Source: Saliniramus sp050485405 (GTDB taxonomy: Bacteria; Pseudomonadota; Alphaproteobacteria; Rhizobiales; Beijerinckiaceae). From it: a stretch of 55,257 bases of DNA. Below are positions 33,862 through 43,656 of the stretch, in pieces (the first letter of the stretch is position 1; every line of letters begins with the position of its first letter). The notes below the pieces were generated by a model. That model made no database searches. It was given only the letters and a program-made list of their open reading frames with translations, and was not told the DNA's origin. Position numbers and translations under genes: made by a program. The stretch is from contig JBJHBI010000025.1 of NCBI GenBank assembly GCA_050485405.1, forward strand, positions 1 through 55,257, written 5' to 3'.

Positions 33862-36618
33862 ATGAAGGTCGTCGTCGTCGAATCTCCCGCCAAGGCCAAG
33901 ACGATCAACAAGTATCTCGGCCGTGACTACGAGGTGCTCGCCTCCTTCGGTCATATCCGCGATCTGCCGGCAAAGGACGGTTCGGTCGATCCCGAGGCTG
34001 ATTTCTCGATGATCTGGGAGATCGATTCCCGCAGCACCAAGCACGTCGCCGAGATCGCCCGCGCCGTGAAGGGCGCCGAGACGCTCATTCTCGCCACCGA
34101 CCCGGATCGCGAGGGCGAGGCGATTTCCTGGCACGTGCTCGACACCCTGCAGAAGAAGCGCGCGCTCAAGGACGTCAAGGTCGAGCGCGTGACCTTCAAC
34201 GCCATCACCAAGGATTCCGTGCAGAAGGCGATGGCGCAGCCGCGCGAGATCGACCAGGCGCTGGTCGATGCCTATCTCGCCCGCCGCGCGCTCGATTACC
34301 TCGTGGGCTTCACGCTGTCGCCGGTCCTGTGGCGCAAGCTCCCCGGTTCGCGTTCCGCCGGTCGTGTGCAATCGGTGGCGCTTCGTCTCGTCTGCGACCG
34401 CGAGCGCGAGATCGAGACCTTCGTGGCGCGCGAATACTGGTCGCTCGTGGCGACGCTCGCGACGCAGGACGGCGCCCAGTTCGATGCCCGCCTCGTCGGC
34501 GCGGACGGCAAGAAGATCACCCGCCTCGATATCGGCACCGGCGATGAGGCCGAGGCCTTTAAGCGCGATCTCGACATTGCGAGCTTCACCGTCTCGAAGG
34601 TCGAGGCCAAGCCGGCCAAGCGCCATCCGCAGCCGCCTTTCACCACCTCGACGCTCCAGCAGGAGGCCTCCCGCAAGCTCGGCATGGCGCCGGCCCAGAC
34701 CATGCGTGTCGCGCAGCGGCTCTATGAGGGGATCGAGATCGGCGGCGAGACGGTCGGCCTCATCACCTATATGCGAACCGACGGCGTCGACATGGATCCG
34801 AGCGCCGTCCAGGGCGCGCGTCGTGTGATCGGGCGCGAATACGGCGATGCCTACGTGCCCGACGTGCCGCGCAAATACGCCACCAAGGCGAAGAACGCGC
34901 AGGAGGCCCACGAGGCCGTGCGCCCCACCGATCTCGGCCGCCTGCCCGCGCAGGTCACGCGCTATCTCGATGCCGAGCAGGCGCGGCTCTACGAGCTGAT
35001 CTGGAAGCGCACCATCGCCAGCCAGATGGAATCCGCCGAGCTGGAACGCACCACGATCGACATCGCCGCGAAGGTCGGCCCGCGCGTGCTCGATCTGCGC
35101 GCCACCGGCCAGGTGGTGAAGTTCGACGGTTTCCTCACGCTGTATCAGGAAGGCCGCGACGACGAGGAGGACGAGGAGGCGCGGCGCCTGCCGCCGATGG
35201 CCTCCGGCGATCGCCTCGACCGTAAGCGCATCGCCGCCAACCAGCATTTCACCGAGCCGCCCCCGCGCTATTCCGAGGCGAGCCTCGTCAAGCGCATGGA
35301 GGAACTCGGCATCGGGCGACCCTCGACCTATGCCTCCGTGCTGCAGGTGCTCAAGGACCGCGAATACGTCGCCATCGAGAAGAAGCGCCTCGTCGCGCAG
35401 GACAAGGGCCGCATCGTCATCGCGTTCCTCGAGGCGTTCTTCAAACGCTATGTGGAGTATGATTTCACCGCCGATCTCGAAGCCCAGCTCGACCGGATTT
35501 CCAATCACGAGATCGACTGGAAGCAGGTCCTGCGCGATTTCTGGCAGGATTTTTCGACGGCGGTGGGCGAGACCAAGGATCTGCGCACCACGCAGGTGCT
35601 CGATGCGCTCAACGATTATCTCGGCCCGCACATCTTCCCGCCGCGCGAGGATGGCGGCAATCCGCGCGCCTGCCCGTCCTGCGCCGACGGCATCCTCTCC
35701 CTGAAGATCGGGCGCTACGGCTCGTTCATCGGCTGCTCCAACTATCCCGAATGCCGCTTCACGCGCCAGCTCTCGGCATCCGCCGACGGTGATGGCGAGG
35801 GCGGTCAGCCCGGAACGCGGATTCTCGGTACCGATCCCCAGAGCGGGCTCGAGGTCAGCGTCCGCGACGGGCGCTTCGGCCCCTTCGTGCAGCTCGGCGA
35901 GCAGCAGGAGGGCGGCGAGAAGCCCAAGCGCTCCTCCATCCCCAAGGGCACCTCGCCCGGCGATGTCGATCTCGATCTCGCGCTCGGCCTGCTCTCGCTG
36001 CCGCGCGAGGTCGCGAAGCACCCGGAAACGGGCGAGCCGATCATGGCCGGGATCGGGCGCTACGGCCCGTATGTGCAGCATCAGCGCACCTACGCGAATA
36101 TCGGCCGCGACGACGATATTCTCGCCATCGGCGCCAACCGCGCCATCGATCTGATCGTCACCAAGGAAACGCAGGGGCCGGGCCGGCGCGGCGGCGGTGA
36201 TCCGGGCCGCGAGCTCGGCAAGGATCCCGAGAGCGACAAGCCCATCGTGGTGAAAGCGGGCCGCTACGGCCCCTATGTCACCGACGGCAAGACCAACGCC
36301 ACCCTGCCCAAGGGGCTCGAAGCCGAGGGTATCGACCTCGAAAAGGCGATCGAGCTGATCCGCGCCAAGCAGGCCAGCAAGGGTGGCAAGGGTGGCGCGA
36401 AGGGTGGCAAGAAGGCCGCCACGAGCAAAGCTGCAACGAGCAAAGCTTCCGAGGCGAAGGAAAAGAAGCCGGCGGCAAAGAAGCCTGCCGCGAAGAGCAA
36501 GGCAGCGTCGAAGACGACGAAGACCAAATCGGCTGCATCCAAGGCGACCACATCGAAATCCACCAAGGCGAAGGCAGCATCAAAGACCGCCGAGGCCGGC
36601 AGCGGCGAGGGCGCCTGA
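33862..36618 (+). CDS. topA: DNA topoisomerase I
   Basis: 918 residues from ATG 33862. The Toprim domain opens with VVVESPAKAKTI and contains DPDREGEAISWH (acidic triad). The catalytic tyrosine is Tyr303 in TYMRTDG, and HEAVRPTD follows at the expected distance. One Cys4 zinc finger is at about residues 610-640 (CPSC...CSNYPEC). Next come three GRYGPYV-type repeats typical of bacterial TopA C-terminal regions, and a tail of about 80 residues rich in Lys, Ala and Ser that should bind DNA. Relaxes negative supercoils by single-strand passage. Transcribed away from aroG. Confidence 0.97.
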   Translation: MKVVVVESPAKAKTINKYLGRDYEVLASFGHIRDLPAKDGSVDPEADFSMIWEIDSRSTKHVAEIARAVKGAETLILATDPDREGEAISWHVLDTLQKKRALKDVKVERVTFNAITKDSVQKAMAQPREIDQALVDAYLARRALDYLVGFTLSPVLWRKLPGSRSAGRVQSVALRLVCDREREIETFVAREYWSLVATLATQDGAQFDARLVGADGKKITRLDIGTGDEAEAFKRDLDIASFTVSKVEAKPAKRHPQPPFTTSTLQQEASRKLGMAPAQTMRVAQRLYEGIEIGGETVGLITYMRTDGVDMDPSAVQGARRVIGREYGDAYVPDVPRKYATKAKNAQEAHEAVRPTDLGRLPAQVTRYLDAEQARLYELIWKRTIASQMESAELERTTIDIAAKVGPRVLDLRATGQVVKFDGFLTLYQEGRDDEEDEEARRLPPMASGDRLDRKRIAANQHFTEPPPRYSEASLVKRMEELGIGRPSTYASVLQVLKDREYVAIEKKRLVAQDKGRIVIAFLEAFFKRYVEYDFTADLEAQLDRISNHEIDWKQVLRDFWQDFSTAVGETKDLRTTQVLDALNDYLGPHIFPPREDGGNPRACPSCADGILSLKIGRYGSFIGCSNYPECRFTRQLSASADGDGEGGQPGTRILGTDPQSGLEVSVRDGRFGPFVQLGEQQEGGEKPKRSSIPKGTSPGDVDLDLALGLLSLPREVAKHPETGEPIMAGIGRYGPYVQHQRTYANIGRDDDILAIGANRAIDLIVTKETQGPGRRGGGDPGRELGKDPESDKPIVVKAGRYGPYVTDGKTNATLPKGLEAEGIDLEKAIELIRAKQASKGGKGGAKGGKKAATSKAATSKASEAKEKKPAAKKPAAKSKAASKTTKTKSAASKATTSKSTKAKAASKTAEAGSGEGA

Positions 36619-36629
36619 GGCCCTCGTCG

Positions 36630-37589
36630 TCAATCGAGCGCGTTCAGAAATCCGTTGAAGACCCGGGCGTAACTCTCGGGGTCTTCGATATAGGTCATAA
36701 GGTGGTCGCCCGTGCCGCGCAGGGTGAAGGTCATGGCGCGCCGACGGGCGACGATCTCGTGCGTGATAGAAACCGGCACCACCGAATCCCCCGTCCCGTG
36801 GGCGATGAAGAGCGGCCCCTCGAACCCGACGATCTCGGCACGCACATCCGCCTGCGAGAGATCCACCGGCCCCTGCAACCGGAACATGGTCAGGGCGATC
36901 TCGGTCACGATGTCGGGAAAGACCACCCCGGCGCGGCCTCCGAAAAATGCGAGAATCGCGCGGAAGTCGAGCGCCGGGGCATCGAGTGCGATGCCGGCCA
37001 CGTGCTCGGCATGGGGCGAATGGCGCATGAACTGGCCGACGATCGCTCCGCCCATTGATTCGCCCACGAGCAGCACTCGCCCGTAGCCGCGCTCGCGCAT
37101 GGCGATCACGGTGCTTTCGAGATCGCGCCATTCGGTGATGCCGAAAGCGTAGTGCCCGTCCAGCGAAGCGGGCGCGCCGTCATCGTTGCGATAGGTAATC
37201 AGCGTGGTCGATATACCCGCATCGGCGAGAAGCCCGAGATGACGGTATCCGTCCTCCCGCGCGCCGGCGACGCCGTGGACGTAGATCGCGACGAGATCGC
37301 CGTCAGCGCGCGTCCCGGGCACGTACCAGGCCTCGGCGGGGCCGAGTTCGCCGTCGATCGAGAGCGTCTCGAACGGCAGATCGAAGGCTTCCAGCGGATC
37401 GCCGCGAAAGCCGAGCTCGCGCGGGTCGACGGGGCGCATGTCGGGGGTGAACATCGCGGTCAGCGGCCCCACCCGCAACGTGTCGCTCGCGCCGCGATGC
37501 ATGGCGAGCGCGGCAAAGAGGAAATAAGCGAGCACCAGCCCCAGGCCCATGAAGCCGCAGGCGAGTATGATGCGTCTGCCCTTCGTCAT
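36630..37589 (-). CDS. Membrane-anchored alpha/beta hydrolase
   Basis: 319 residues from ATG 37589, GGAGG six bases upstream. An N-terminal helix (IILACGFMGLGLVLAYFLFA) anchors a single alpha/beta hydrolase domain that would face the periplasm. The nucleophile is Ser178 in GESMGGA; the acid is likely Asp in HGTGDSVVP and the base His in GTGDHLMTY. The oxyanion region is YVHGVAG. This resembles serine-esterase/aminopeptidase-type hydrolases (Hydrolase_4), with no lid segment of note. Convergent with topA (11-bp gap). Substrate unknown. Confidence 0.85.
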   Translation of the reverse strand: MTKGRRIILACGFMGLGLVLAYFLFAALAMHRGASDTLRVGPLTAMFTPDMRPVDPRELGFRGDPLEAFDLPFETLSIDGELGPAEAWYVPGTRADGDLVAIYVHGVAGAREDGYRHLGLLADAGISTTLITYRNDDGAPASLDGHYAFGITEWRDLESTVIAMRERGYGRVLLVGESMGGAIVGQFMRHSPHAEHVAGIALDAPALDFRAILAFFGGRAGVVFPDIVTEIALTMFRLQGPVDLSQADVRAEIVGFEGPLFIAHGTGDSVVPVSITHEIVARRRAMTFTLRGTGDHLMTYIEDPESYARVFNGFLNALD

Positions 37590-37787
37590 GCTGCGCCTCC
37601 GCCCTTCGCCCCCTTGAGGCAGATATGACGCCACGGCGCCATTTCAATCGCCATCGTTATCGCCGACGCCTGCGGCAGGATGGCGCCTTCGCGCTCGACC
37701 TAGCGGGCGAATTGCTGAACAGTAGTGCGCATTACAACTGATTCGCGACGCGCCGACGGGCCGCGCGGAGAGGGAGATTGCGACGGG

Positions 37788-39050
37788 ATGGCCGCAGCGG
37801 ACGATCTCACGAAGCCGCTCACCGGCGCGCGCCGTTCTCGCGGCGGGCGCGGGCCGTTGTCGCGCCTGCCATGGGGCGGCATCCTCGCGGCACTTCTCGT
37901 GACCGGGCTGGTCGGCGTCGGTCTCTTCGTGGCGATGACGGACGATCCCCTCGGTGGCGAGCCCCATGCACTGGTGCCGATCGAGACCGGGATCGCCGAC
38001 GCCACCCGCGACCTTGCAGGCGGTTCCGGCGGTGCGTTGATCGCCGACGTGCCGCGCGACCGACCGGGAACGCCCGGTATCGTCCAGGAAGAATCGGGCG
38101 GCGTCACCGTCGTGCGACCGGACGGGGCCGGCGGCGGGCAATCCATCATCATCTCCATTCCCGAGGATGCGCGTGACATGCGCAGCCGGGCGGAGGCGAC
38201 CACGCAATCCTCGCGCGAGGCCTCGGAGCCCGTCGGAGCGCTGCCGCCGGCGCCGGATCCACGACTCGTCGAGGAGAGCCGTTTCGGCGCCTTGCCGCGG
38301 ATCGGTGACGACGGCGCGCGCCCGGTCGACGTCTATGCGCGCCCGTCTCCGCCGGGCAGCAGCCGCGCGCCGGCACGCGTCGCCATTCTCGTCACGGGGC
38401 TGGGCATCAGCCAGTCGGTGACGGGCGATGCGATCACCCGCCTGCCGCCGGACGTTTCGCTCGCCTTCGCGCCCTATGGCGGCGATCTCGATCGTCTCGT
38501 CGCCCGGGCGCGCAGCGCCGGCCACGAGGTGATGTTGCAAGTGCCGATGCAGCCCTTCGACTATCCCCAGAACGATCCCGGCCCGCACACGCTGACCGTC
38601 GAGGCCGGGGCGAACGCGAATATCGAGAACCTGCACTGGGTGATGGGGCGGTTCACGGGCTATACCGGCATCGTCAATTTCATGGGCGGGCGGTTCACCG
38701 CCGAAAGCGAGGCTCTCGAGCCGATCATCGCCGAACTGGCGGCACGTGGTCTCGGCATCGTCGATGACGGTTCGTCCTCGCGTGCTCAGATCGGCACGCT
38801 CGCCCGTGCCGCCGACGTGCCCGTCGCGCGCGGTGACATCCTGCTCGACGTCGTGGCGCAGCAGGATGCGATCGACGACATGCTCGGCAGGCTCGAGGAC
38901 GAGGCGCGCGAGCGCGGCTTTGCGGTCGCCACGGCCTCGGCGCTGCCGATCACGATCTCACGTATCGAAGCCTGGGCGCGCGGCGCCGCCGGGCGCGGTA
39001 TCACCCTGGTACCCGTTTCCGCCGCGTTCTCGGATGAGTTGGGAGGCTGA
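37788..39050 (+). CDS. Divergent polysaccharide deacetylase family protein
   Basis: 420 residues from ATG 37788. One N-terminal helix (ILAALLVTGLVGVGLFVAM), then about 150 residues of low-complexity, periplasmic linker. The conserved domain begins at RVAILVTGLGISQSVT, with LAFAPYGGDLDRLVARARSAG, EVMLQVPMQPFDYP and GIVNFMGGRFTAE. These are the features of the 'divergent polysaccharide deacetylase' (YibQ-like) family, which often lacks full metal ligands. rppH starts 5 bp downstream; this pair is widely conserved in Rhizobiales, usually behind a ctpA protease gene that is absent here. Confidence 0.88.
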   Translation: MAAADDLTKPLTGARRSRGGRGPLSRLPWGGILAALLVTGLVGVGLFVAMTDDPLGGEPHALVPIETGIADATRDLAGGSGGALIADVPRDRPGTPGIVQEESGGVTVVRPDGAGGGQSIIISIPEDARDMRSRAEATTQSSREASEPVGALPPAPDPRLVEESRFGALPRIGDDGARPVDVYARPSPPGSSRAPARVAILVTGLGISQSVTGDAITRLPPDVSLAFAPYGGDLDRLVARARSAGHEVMLQVPMQPFDYPQNDPGPHTLTVEAGANANIENLHWVMGRFTGYTGIVNFMGGRFTAESEALEPIIAELAARGLGIVDDGSSSRAQIGTLARAADVPVARGDILLDVVAQQDAIDDMLGRLEDEARERGFAVATASALPITISRIEAWARGAAGRGITLVPVSAAFSDELGG

Positions 39051-39055
39051 AAGCC

Positions 39056-39577
39056 GTGGATTTCAAGATCGTCGATCCGGCGCAGGACCCGGCTTATCGC
39101 CCCTGCGTCGGCGTGGCGTTGTTCAACGCGGCCGGTCTCGTCTTCGTCGGTCGGCGTTTCGCCTCGGCCGGTCCCGAACATGTCGACCAGACCTATTCCT
39201 GGCAGATGCCGCAGGGCGGGATCGATCCGGGCGAGGATCCGCTCGCGGCCGCGCGCCGGGAATTGTTCGAAGAGACCAACGCATCGAGCGTGTCGTTTCT
39301 CGCCGAAGCGCCTCACTGGCTCGCTTATGATCTGCCCGGCGATGTCGCGGGGCGCGCCTGGCGGGGGCGCTATCGTGGACAGACCCAGAAATGGTTCGCA
39401 TTCCGCTTCGAGGGCAATGATGACGAGATTGACATTGCGAGCCCTGCGGGTCACAAGCCCGAATTCGACGAATGGCGCTGGGAGAAGCTCGCATCGACGC
39501 CCGGGCTGATCATCCCTTTCAAGCGTGGCGTATACGAGGAGGTCGCGCGGCTTTTCGCGCCCTTCGCAACTGATTGA
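39056..39577 (+). CDS. rppH: RNA pyrophosphohydrolase (Nudix)
   Basis: 173 residues from GTG 39056, with GGGAGG overlapping the upstream stop. The Nudix box spans residues 54-76: Gly54, Glu60, Arg68-Glu69, Glu72-Glu73, with Asn75 in place of the final Gly, as is usual for alphaproteobacterial IalA/RppH. Flanked by YSWQMPQGG and FDEWRWEKL. Removes pyrophosphate from 5'-triphosphorylated RNA, starting mRNA decay; homologues were described as invasion protein IalA in Bartonella. Operon with the deacetylase upstream. Confidence 0.95.
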   Translation: MDFKIVDPAQDPAYRPCVGVALFNAAGLVFVGRRFASAGPEHVDQTYSWQMPQGGIDPGEDPLAAARRELFEETNASSVSFLAEAPHWLAYDLPGDVAGRAWRGRYRGQTQKWFAFRFEGNDDEIDIASPAGHKPEFDEWRWEKLASTPGLIIPFKRGVYEEVARLFAPFATD

Positions 39578-39633
39578 CACAGACACGCGGCTCGGGTCGA
39601 ATATCGTCGCGGCAGCATTATGGGGAGCAAGGC

Positions 39634-40029
39634 ATGTTCAAGCTGACTGAAGACATTCGCGAGGAATTGCGTACCGGTATCGCCGTTTTCGCGCTGACCT
39701 TCGTGCTCTTCAGCATCATCACCAGCTTCGTGATGGGGCCTTCCGGCATCCGCGCCGCATTGGTGGTCGCGATTTCGGTGACGTTGTTCTGCCTGTTCCC
39801 GATCTTCCTCGAATTGCTGCTGACCTCCCGGGTCAAGGCCGTGCACTGGCTCGGACGCATACTCGTCGTCGCGACCTTCGCGCTCGTCGGTGTCGCGGCG
39901 GGCACGTTCCTGATCACCCGGCTCGACGGTGTCGATCCCGCAGGTGCCGCATCGATCGTTCCGGCGCTGTTCGCTGTCCTGCTCGGCTATGCCGGCTTGC
40001 GGATGCGCGTGCTCGGTCTCGAATACTGA
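39634..40029 (+). CDS. Small integral membrane protein, function unknown
   Basis: 131 residues from ATG 39634, six bases after GGGGAG. Four hydrophobic segments are seen: AVFALTFVLFSIITSFVMG, AALVVAISVTLFCLFPIFLE, ILVVATFALVGVAAGTFLI and ASIVPALFAVLLGYAGL. A short charged N terminus (MFKLTEDIREELR) precedes them. No family recognised. It may be read with rppH (56-bp gap) and is convergent with the aminotransferase. Confidence 0.8.
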   Translation: MFKLTEDIREELRTGIAVFALTFVLFSIITSFVMGPSGIRAALVVAISVTLFCLFPIFLELLLTSRVKAVHWLGRILVVATFALVGVAAGTFLITRLDGVDPAGAASIVPALFAVLLGYAGLRMRVLGLEY

Positions 40030-40048
40030 GCCGCCTCCGGGCCGCGCC

Positions 40049-41212
40049 TCACAAACCTTCCAGCCGCGCGTCGAGTGCCGCGACCTGTGCCGCCTCCACA
40101 TTCGCGAAGGCGACGCGCAGGAAATCTCCCTGATCCGGCCCGAAATACGATCCCGGCAATGCCAGCACACCGCGTTCACGGGCGAGCCGCTCGGCGATCT
40201 CGGTGGCGGGTGTCCCCGGTCGAGGGTGGCGCAGATAGGCGAAATAGGCGCCGATCGATTCCACCTTCCAGCCGGGATGGCGCGCGATCACGTCCATGAA
40301 GATGCCCGCGCGGGTGAGGATGTCGGCGCGGTTCTCCGCCCGCCATTGCCGCAGGTTGGGGATCGCCCAGGCCAGCGCGATCTGCCCGGTGCGGGCCGGG
40401 CAGATCTGGAGATTGTCGAGGATCTTGACGATCCCCTCGATTGCCTGCGCTCCCGCGATCATCGCACCGAGGCGGTGGCCGGGAACGGCATAGGATTTCG
40501 AGAACGAATACAACGCGATGAGGTTGTCGCCCCAATCCGCCGCATCGAAGAGTGCATGCGGCGCGCCGTCATCGGCGAGAAAATCGCGATAGGTCTCGTC
40601 CAGAATGAGCCAGAGGCCTTCCTCGCGCGCGAGTGCAGCGAAGGCGGCGAGGGTCGCGGGCGGGTAGATCGCGCCGGTGGGATTGTTGGGGGTGACGAGC
40701 ACGATGGCGCGGGTGCGGGGCGTGATCAGCGCGCGCGCATCCGCCGGATCCGGGACGAAACCGTTCTCGGCCCGGGCGGGGAGGGCGACCGGCGTGATCC
40801 CGAGCATGGCGAGCGTGGTCTGGTGGTTGAAATACCAGGGCGTGGGCAGGATCACCTCGTCGCCCGCCTGCGCCCCGAGCATCGCCGCCACCGCGAAGGC
40901 TTCGTTGCAGCCCGCCGTGATCGCGACATTCTCCGCACCGATCGCGGCGCCGTACTGCATCGCGGTTTCCGCCGCATAGGCCTCGCGCAGGGCGAGATCA
41001 CCTTCGATCATGCCGTAGCGCGCCGCATCGGCGCTGCCCGCCGCGCGTGCGAGCTGTGCGAGCAGATCCGCATGGGGCGGAGTGCCGGGCACGGCCTGCG
41101 AGAGATTGATCAGCGGGCCGAAGGCGCCGTCATAGCTGCGTGTCCAGCTCTGCGCTTCCGGGATCGGTGGCAGCGCGAGATCGGCGATCAGCGGGTTCAG
41201 CGAGGCACGCAA
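40049..41212 (-). CDS. PLP-dependent aminotransferase, class I/II
   Basis: 387 residues from TTG 41212, chosen because AAAGGAG stands exactly six bases upstream and no ATG or GTG serves. PLP-binding features: ITAGCNEAFAVA, TPNNPTGAIYPP, LILDETYRDF and the Schiff-base Lys239 in SFSKSYAVPGHRLG; Arg at the end in FLRVAFANVE binds the substrate carboxylate. Catalyses amino-group transfer from an amino acid to a 2-oxo acid; substrate not determinable (aspartate-aminotransferase fold type I). Starts 12 bp after dgt on the same strand, so probably one operon. Confidence 0.92.
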   Translation of the reverse strand: MRASLNPLIADLALPPIPEAQSWTRSYDGAFGPLINLSQAVPGTPPHADLLAQLARAAGSADAARYGMIEGDLALREAYAAETAMQYGAAIGAENVAITAGCNEAFAVAAMLGAQAGDEVILPTPWYFNHQTTLAMLGITPVALPARAENGFVPDPADARALITPRTRAIVLVTPNNPTGAIYPPATLAAFAALAREEGLWLILDETYRDFLADDGAPHALFDAADWGDNLIALYSFSKSYAVPGHRLGAMIAGAQAIEGIVKILDNLQICPARTGQIALAWAIPNLRQWRAENRADILTRAGIFMDVIARHPGWKVESIGAYFAYLRHPRPGTPATEIAERLARERGVLALPGSYFGPDQGDFLRVAFANVEAAQVAALDARLEGL

Positions 41213-41224
41213 GCGGGGCTCCTT

Positions 41225-42439
41225 TCAGCCGATGCGCAGATCCGGTGTATCGCCGTGCATCTCGCGATGGACCGTCAGCGCGTAATTGTCCGTCATCCCG
41301 GCAATGTAATCGGCCACACGCAGCGCGCGCTGCCGGTGATCGGCGCCTTCGAGCCCCGCGCCCCATTCGTCGGGCATGCTCTGCGGGTCGGCCATGAAAT
41401 GCGAGAACAGCTCCCGCACGATCCTGTCCGCCCGGCGCCTCACCGCAATCACCTTCGCGTGGCGGTACATGTTCGGATAGAGGTAGTTCTTGATAGCGCG
41501 ATCCGCCTCGCGCAGCGTCGGTGAAAACGCCACGACCGGATGGGCAGCGGCGCGGATCGCATCCGCATCCGCTGGCGCGAGCGCTTCGATACGCCGTTCA
41601 CTCTCGGCCACCACATCCTCGACCATGCGCGTGATCACCCGCCGGGTGAGCTCGTGGATGCGCCGCGGTGTTTCGAGCCCCGGCCAGCGCGCGTCGATAT
41701 CGTCGAGCAGATCGGCGATGAAGGGGATGGCGCGCAAATCCTCCAGCGTGAAGAGGCCGGCACGCAGGCCGTCATCGATGTCATGCGCATTATAAGCGAT
41801 GTCGTCGGCGAGCGCCGCGGCTTGCGCCTCGCCCGAGGCATGTGTGGCGAGGCGCAGATCGAAGATCGCGTCGAAGGCGAGGATCGCACCGGGTACGCCG
41901 TGCTCGCGATAGCGCGGCGTCGGCTCGCCCGCATCGTCGAGGAGCGGGCCGTTATGCTTGACGAGCCCCTCCAGCGTCTCCCAGGTGAGGTTGAGCCCGT
42001 CATAGGCCGCATAACGTCGCTCCAGCTGCGTCACCACGCGCAGAGCCTGGGCGTTGTGGTCGAAGCCGCCATAGGGGGCCATGCAATCCTGTAGCGCGTC
42101 CTCCCCGGTATGGCCGAAGGGCGTGTGGCCGAGATCATGCGAGAGCGCGAGCGCCTCGGCGAGATCCTCGTCGAGCCCGAGCGAACGCGCGAGCGCCCGG
42201 GCGATTTGGCTCACTTCGATCGTATGGGTGAGGCGGGTGCGGTAATGGTCGCCCTCGTGGAAGACGAAGACCTGCGTCTTGTGCTTGAGGCGCCGGAAAG
42301 CCGAGGAATGGATGATCCGGTCGCGGTCGCGCTGGAAATCGCTGCGCGTGGGGGAGGCGTCCTCCACGACGAGCCGTCCCCGTGTCCGCGCCGGGTCGCA
42401 GGCGTAATCGGCCCGCCATCTTTCGCCGAATGCGCGCAT
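41225..42439 (-). CDS. dgt: Deoxyguanosinetriphosphate triphosphohydrolase-like protein
   Basis: 404 residues. An HD-domain metal phosphohydrolase: the first His is in TRLTHTIEVSQIAR, the HD pair in LALSHDLGHTPFGHTGEDAL and a later Asp in DDIAYNAHDIDDG. The N-terminal DFQRDRDRIIHSSAFRRLKH segment is diagnostic for the short Dgt-like branch. Cleaves dNTPs to deoxynucleoside and triphosphate. Divergent from erpA (107-bp gap), as often seen in Rhizobiales, and followed by an aminotransferase. Confidence 0.95.
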   Translation of the reverse strand: MRAFGERWRADYACDPARTRGRLVVEDASPTRSDFQRDRDRIIHSSAFRRLKHKTQVFVFHEGDHYRTRLTHTIEVSQIARALARSLGLDEDLAEALALSHDLGHTPFGHTGEDALQDCMAPYGGFDHNAQALRVVTQLERRYAAYDGLNLTWETLEGLVKHNGPLLDDAGEPTPRYREHGVPGAILAFDAIFDLRLATHASGEAQAAALADDIAYNAHDIDDGLRAGLFTLEDLRAIPFIADLLDDIDARWPGLETPRRIHELTRRVITRMVEDVVAESERRIEALAPADADAIRAAAHPVVAFSPTLREADRAIKNYLYPNMYRHAKVIAVRRRADRIVRELFSHFMADPQSMPDEWGAGLEGADHRQRALRVADYIAGMTDNYALTVHREMHGDTPDLRIG

Positions 42440-42546
42440 GCGCCCTCACATCCCATTGCGCTTAGCTCACAGGTCCTTACATTTCATGGTGAGAGATTGG
42501 CAAGCGGCGCGGGGCGAACTCGGGCCATATTGCGGAAACGGATGAC

Positions 42547-42873
42547 ATGAACGCGATCACTCTTTCCCAGAGCGCGGCGAAGCGCATCAACCAGATCATG
42601 GCGAAGGAAGCGCCCGGATCGAAGCTGCGCATCAGCGTCAATGGCGGCGGCTGCTCGGGATTCGAATACGCTTTCGACATCGACACCCAGGTGCAGGAGG
42701 ACGATCTCGTGATCGAGCGCGACGGCGCCGCCGTCCTCGTGGACGAGGTCTCCGCCCAATATATGGAAGGCTCGGTGATCGATTTCGTCGACGATCTGAT
42801 CGGCCAGAGCTTCCAGATCAAGAACCCGCTCGCCACCTCCTCCTGCGGCTGCGGCACCTCCTTCTCGATCTGA
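42547..42873 (+). CDS. erpA: Iron-sulfur cluster insertion protein (ErpA/IscA family)
   Basis: 108 residues. The three cluster-binding cysteines are in NGGGCSGFEY and SSCGCGTSFSI (Cys-X-Cys near the C terminus), and the length is typical of A-type carriers. Transfers [Fe-S] clusters to apoproteins in the cytoplasm. Position opposite dgt and before rnhB favours ErpA over IscA or SufA, since no isc/suf genes are nearby. rnhB starts 7 bp after the stop. Confidence 0.92.
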   Translation: MNAITLSQSAAKRINQIMAKEAPGSKLRISVNGGGCSGFEYAFDIDTQVQEDDLVIERDGAAVLVDEVSAQYMEGSVIDFVDDLIGQSFQIKNPLATSSCGCGTSFSI

Positions 42874-42879
42874 CGCGCC

Positions 42880-43506
42880 ATGGCGCGCAAACCTTCGATC
42901 GTCCTGAACGGCACGCAGGAGCGCGCGCTCGATCCGCATGCGCGCTTCGCCGGAATCGACGAGGTCGGGCGCGGCCCGCTCGCCGGGCCGGTGACGGCGG
43001 CGGCGGTCATTCTCGATCCGGATGCGATCCCGCAGGGGCTGCGCGATTCGAAAGTGCTCACGGCGGCGCGGCGCGAGGTTCTCTTTGCGCAGATCATCGC
43101 CGGCGCCGAGGTCGGCATCGCCTTCGCCGGGCCGGAGGAGATCGACCGGCTCAACATACGCGGGGCGACGCTCGCCGCCATGCGCCGCGCGCTGGCCGCG
43201 CTTCCCGCGCCTCCGGACCGCGCCCTGATCGACGGACGCGACGTACCGTCGATGCTCGGGATTCCCGCACAGGCGGTGGTGAAGGGTGATTCGGCCTATG
43301 CCTGCATCGCCGCCGCATCGATCGTCGCGAAAGTGATTCGGGATCGCGCCATGCGAATCGCGGCACTCCATTATCCGGAATACGGATTCGAGGACAACGT
43401 GGGGTACCCGACGCGGACCCATCTGGACGCGCTTGCGCGGCTCGGGCCGTGTGCAATCCACCGTATGAGTTTCGCACCGGTGCGATCATGGTTGACGAAG
43501 GATTAA
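42880..43506 (+). CDS. rnhB: Ribonuclease HII
   Basis: 208 residues. Metal-binding acids are in FAGIDEVGRGPLAGPV (Asp-Glu), ALIDGRD (Asp) and the later AAASIVAKVIRDR (Asp). RNase HII removes ribonucleotides from DNA and RNA of RNA/DNA hybrids. Starts 7 bp after erpA. Its last codons contain the CtrA-like motif that would serve ccrM. The rnhB-ccrM order is common in alphaproteobacteria. Confidence 0.95.
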   Translation: MARKPSIVLNGTQERALDPHARFAGIDEVGRGPLAGPVTAAAVILDPDAIPQGLRDSKVLTAARREVLFAQIIAGAEVGIAFAGPEEIDRLNIRGATLAAMRRALAALPAPPDRALIDGRDVPSMLGIPAQAVVKGDSAYACIAAASIVAKVIRDRAMRIAALHYPEYGFEDNVGYPTRTHLDALARLGPCAIHRMSFAPVRSWLTKD

Positions 43507-43507
43507 C
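43492..43507 (+). promoter_or_regulatory. CtrA-like binding motif in front of ccrM
   Basis: TTGA-N7-TTAAC, one mismatch from TTAA-N7-TTAAC, straddling the rnhB stop codon about 150 bases before ccrM. In Caulobacter CtrA activates ccrM late in the cell cycle, so the position is meaningful. Confidence 0.5.
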
Positions 43508-43656
43508 GCGACGCGCGGCTCGTCTGAATTATCGCTGATAAATCAATAACCCGGCAAAATTTGCAGCCCCAAAGCGGGACGCATTTTCGCGATCCCGGCA
43601 ACACGATCTTTACCCTATCGGGCAATCATCCTCCTCGTAGTTCGAGTGAATGGTGC

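Noticed and set aside
33721..36081. Open frame of 786 codons on the minus strand
   Set aside because: Antisense to topA, which is complete with all catalytic motifs.
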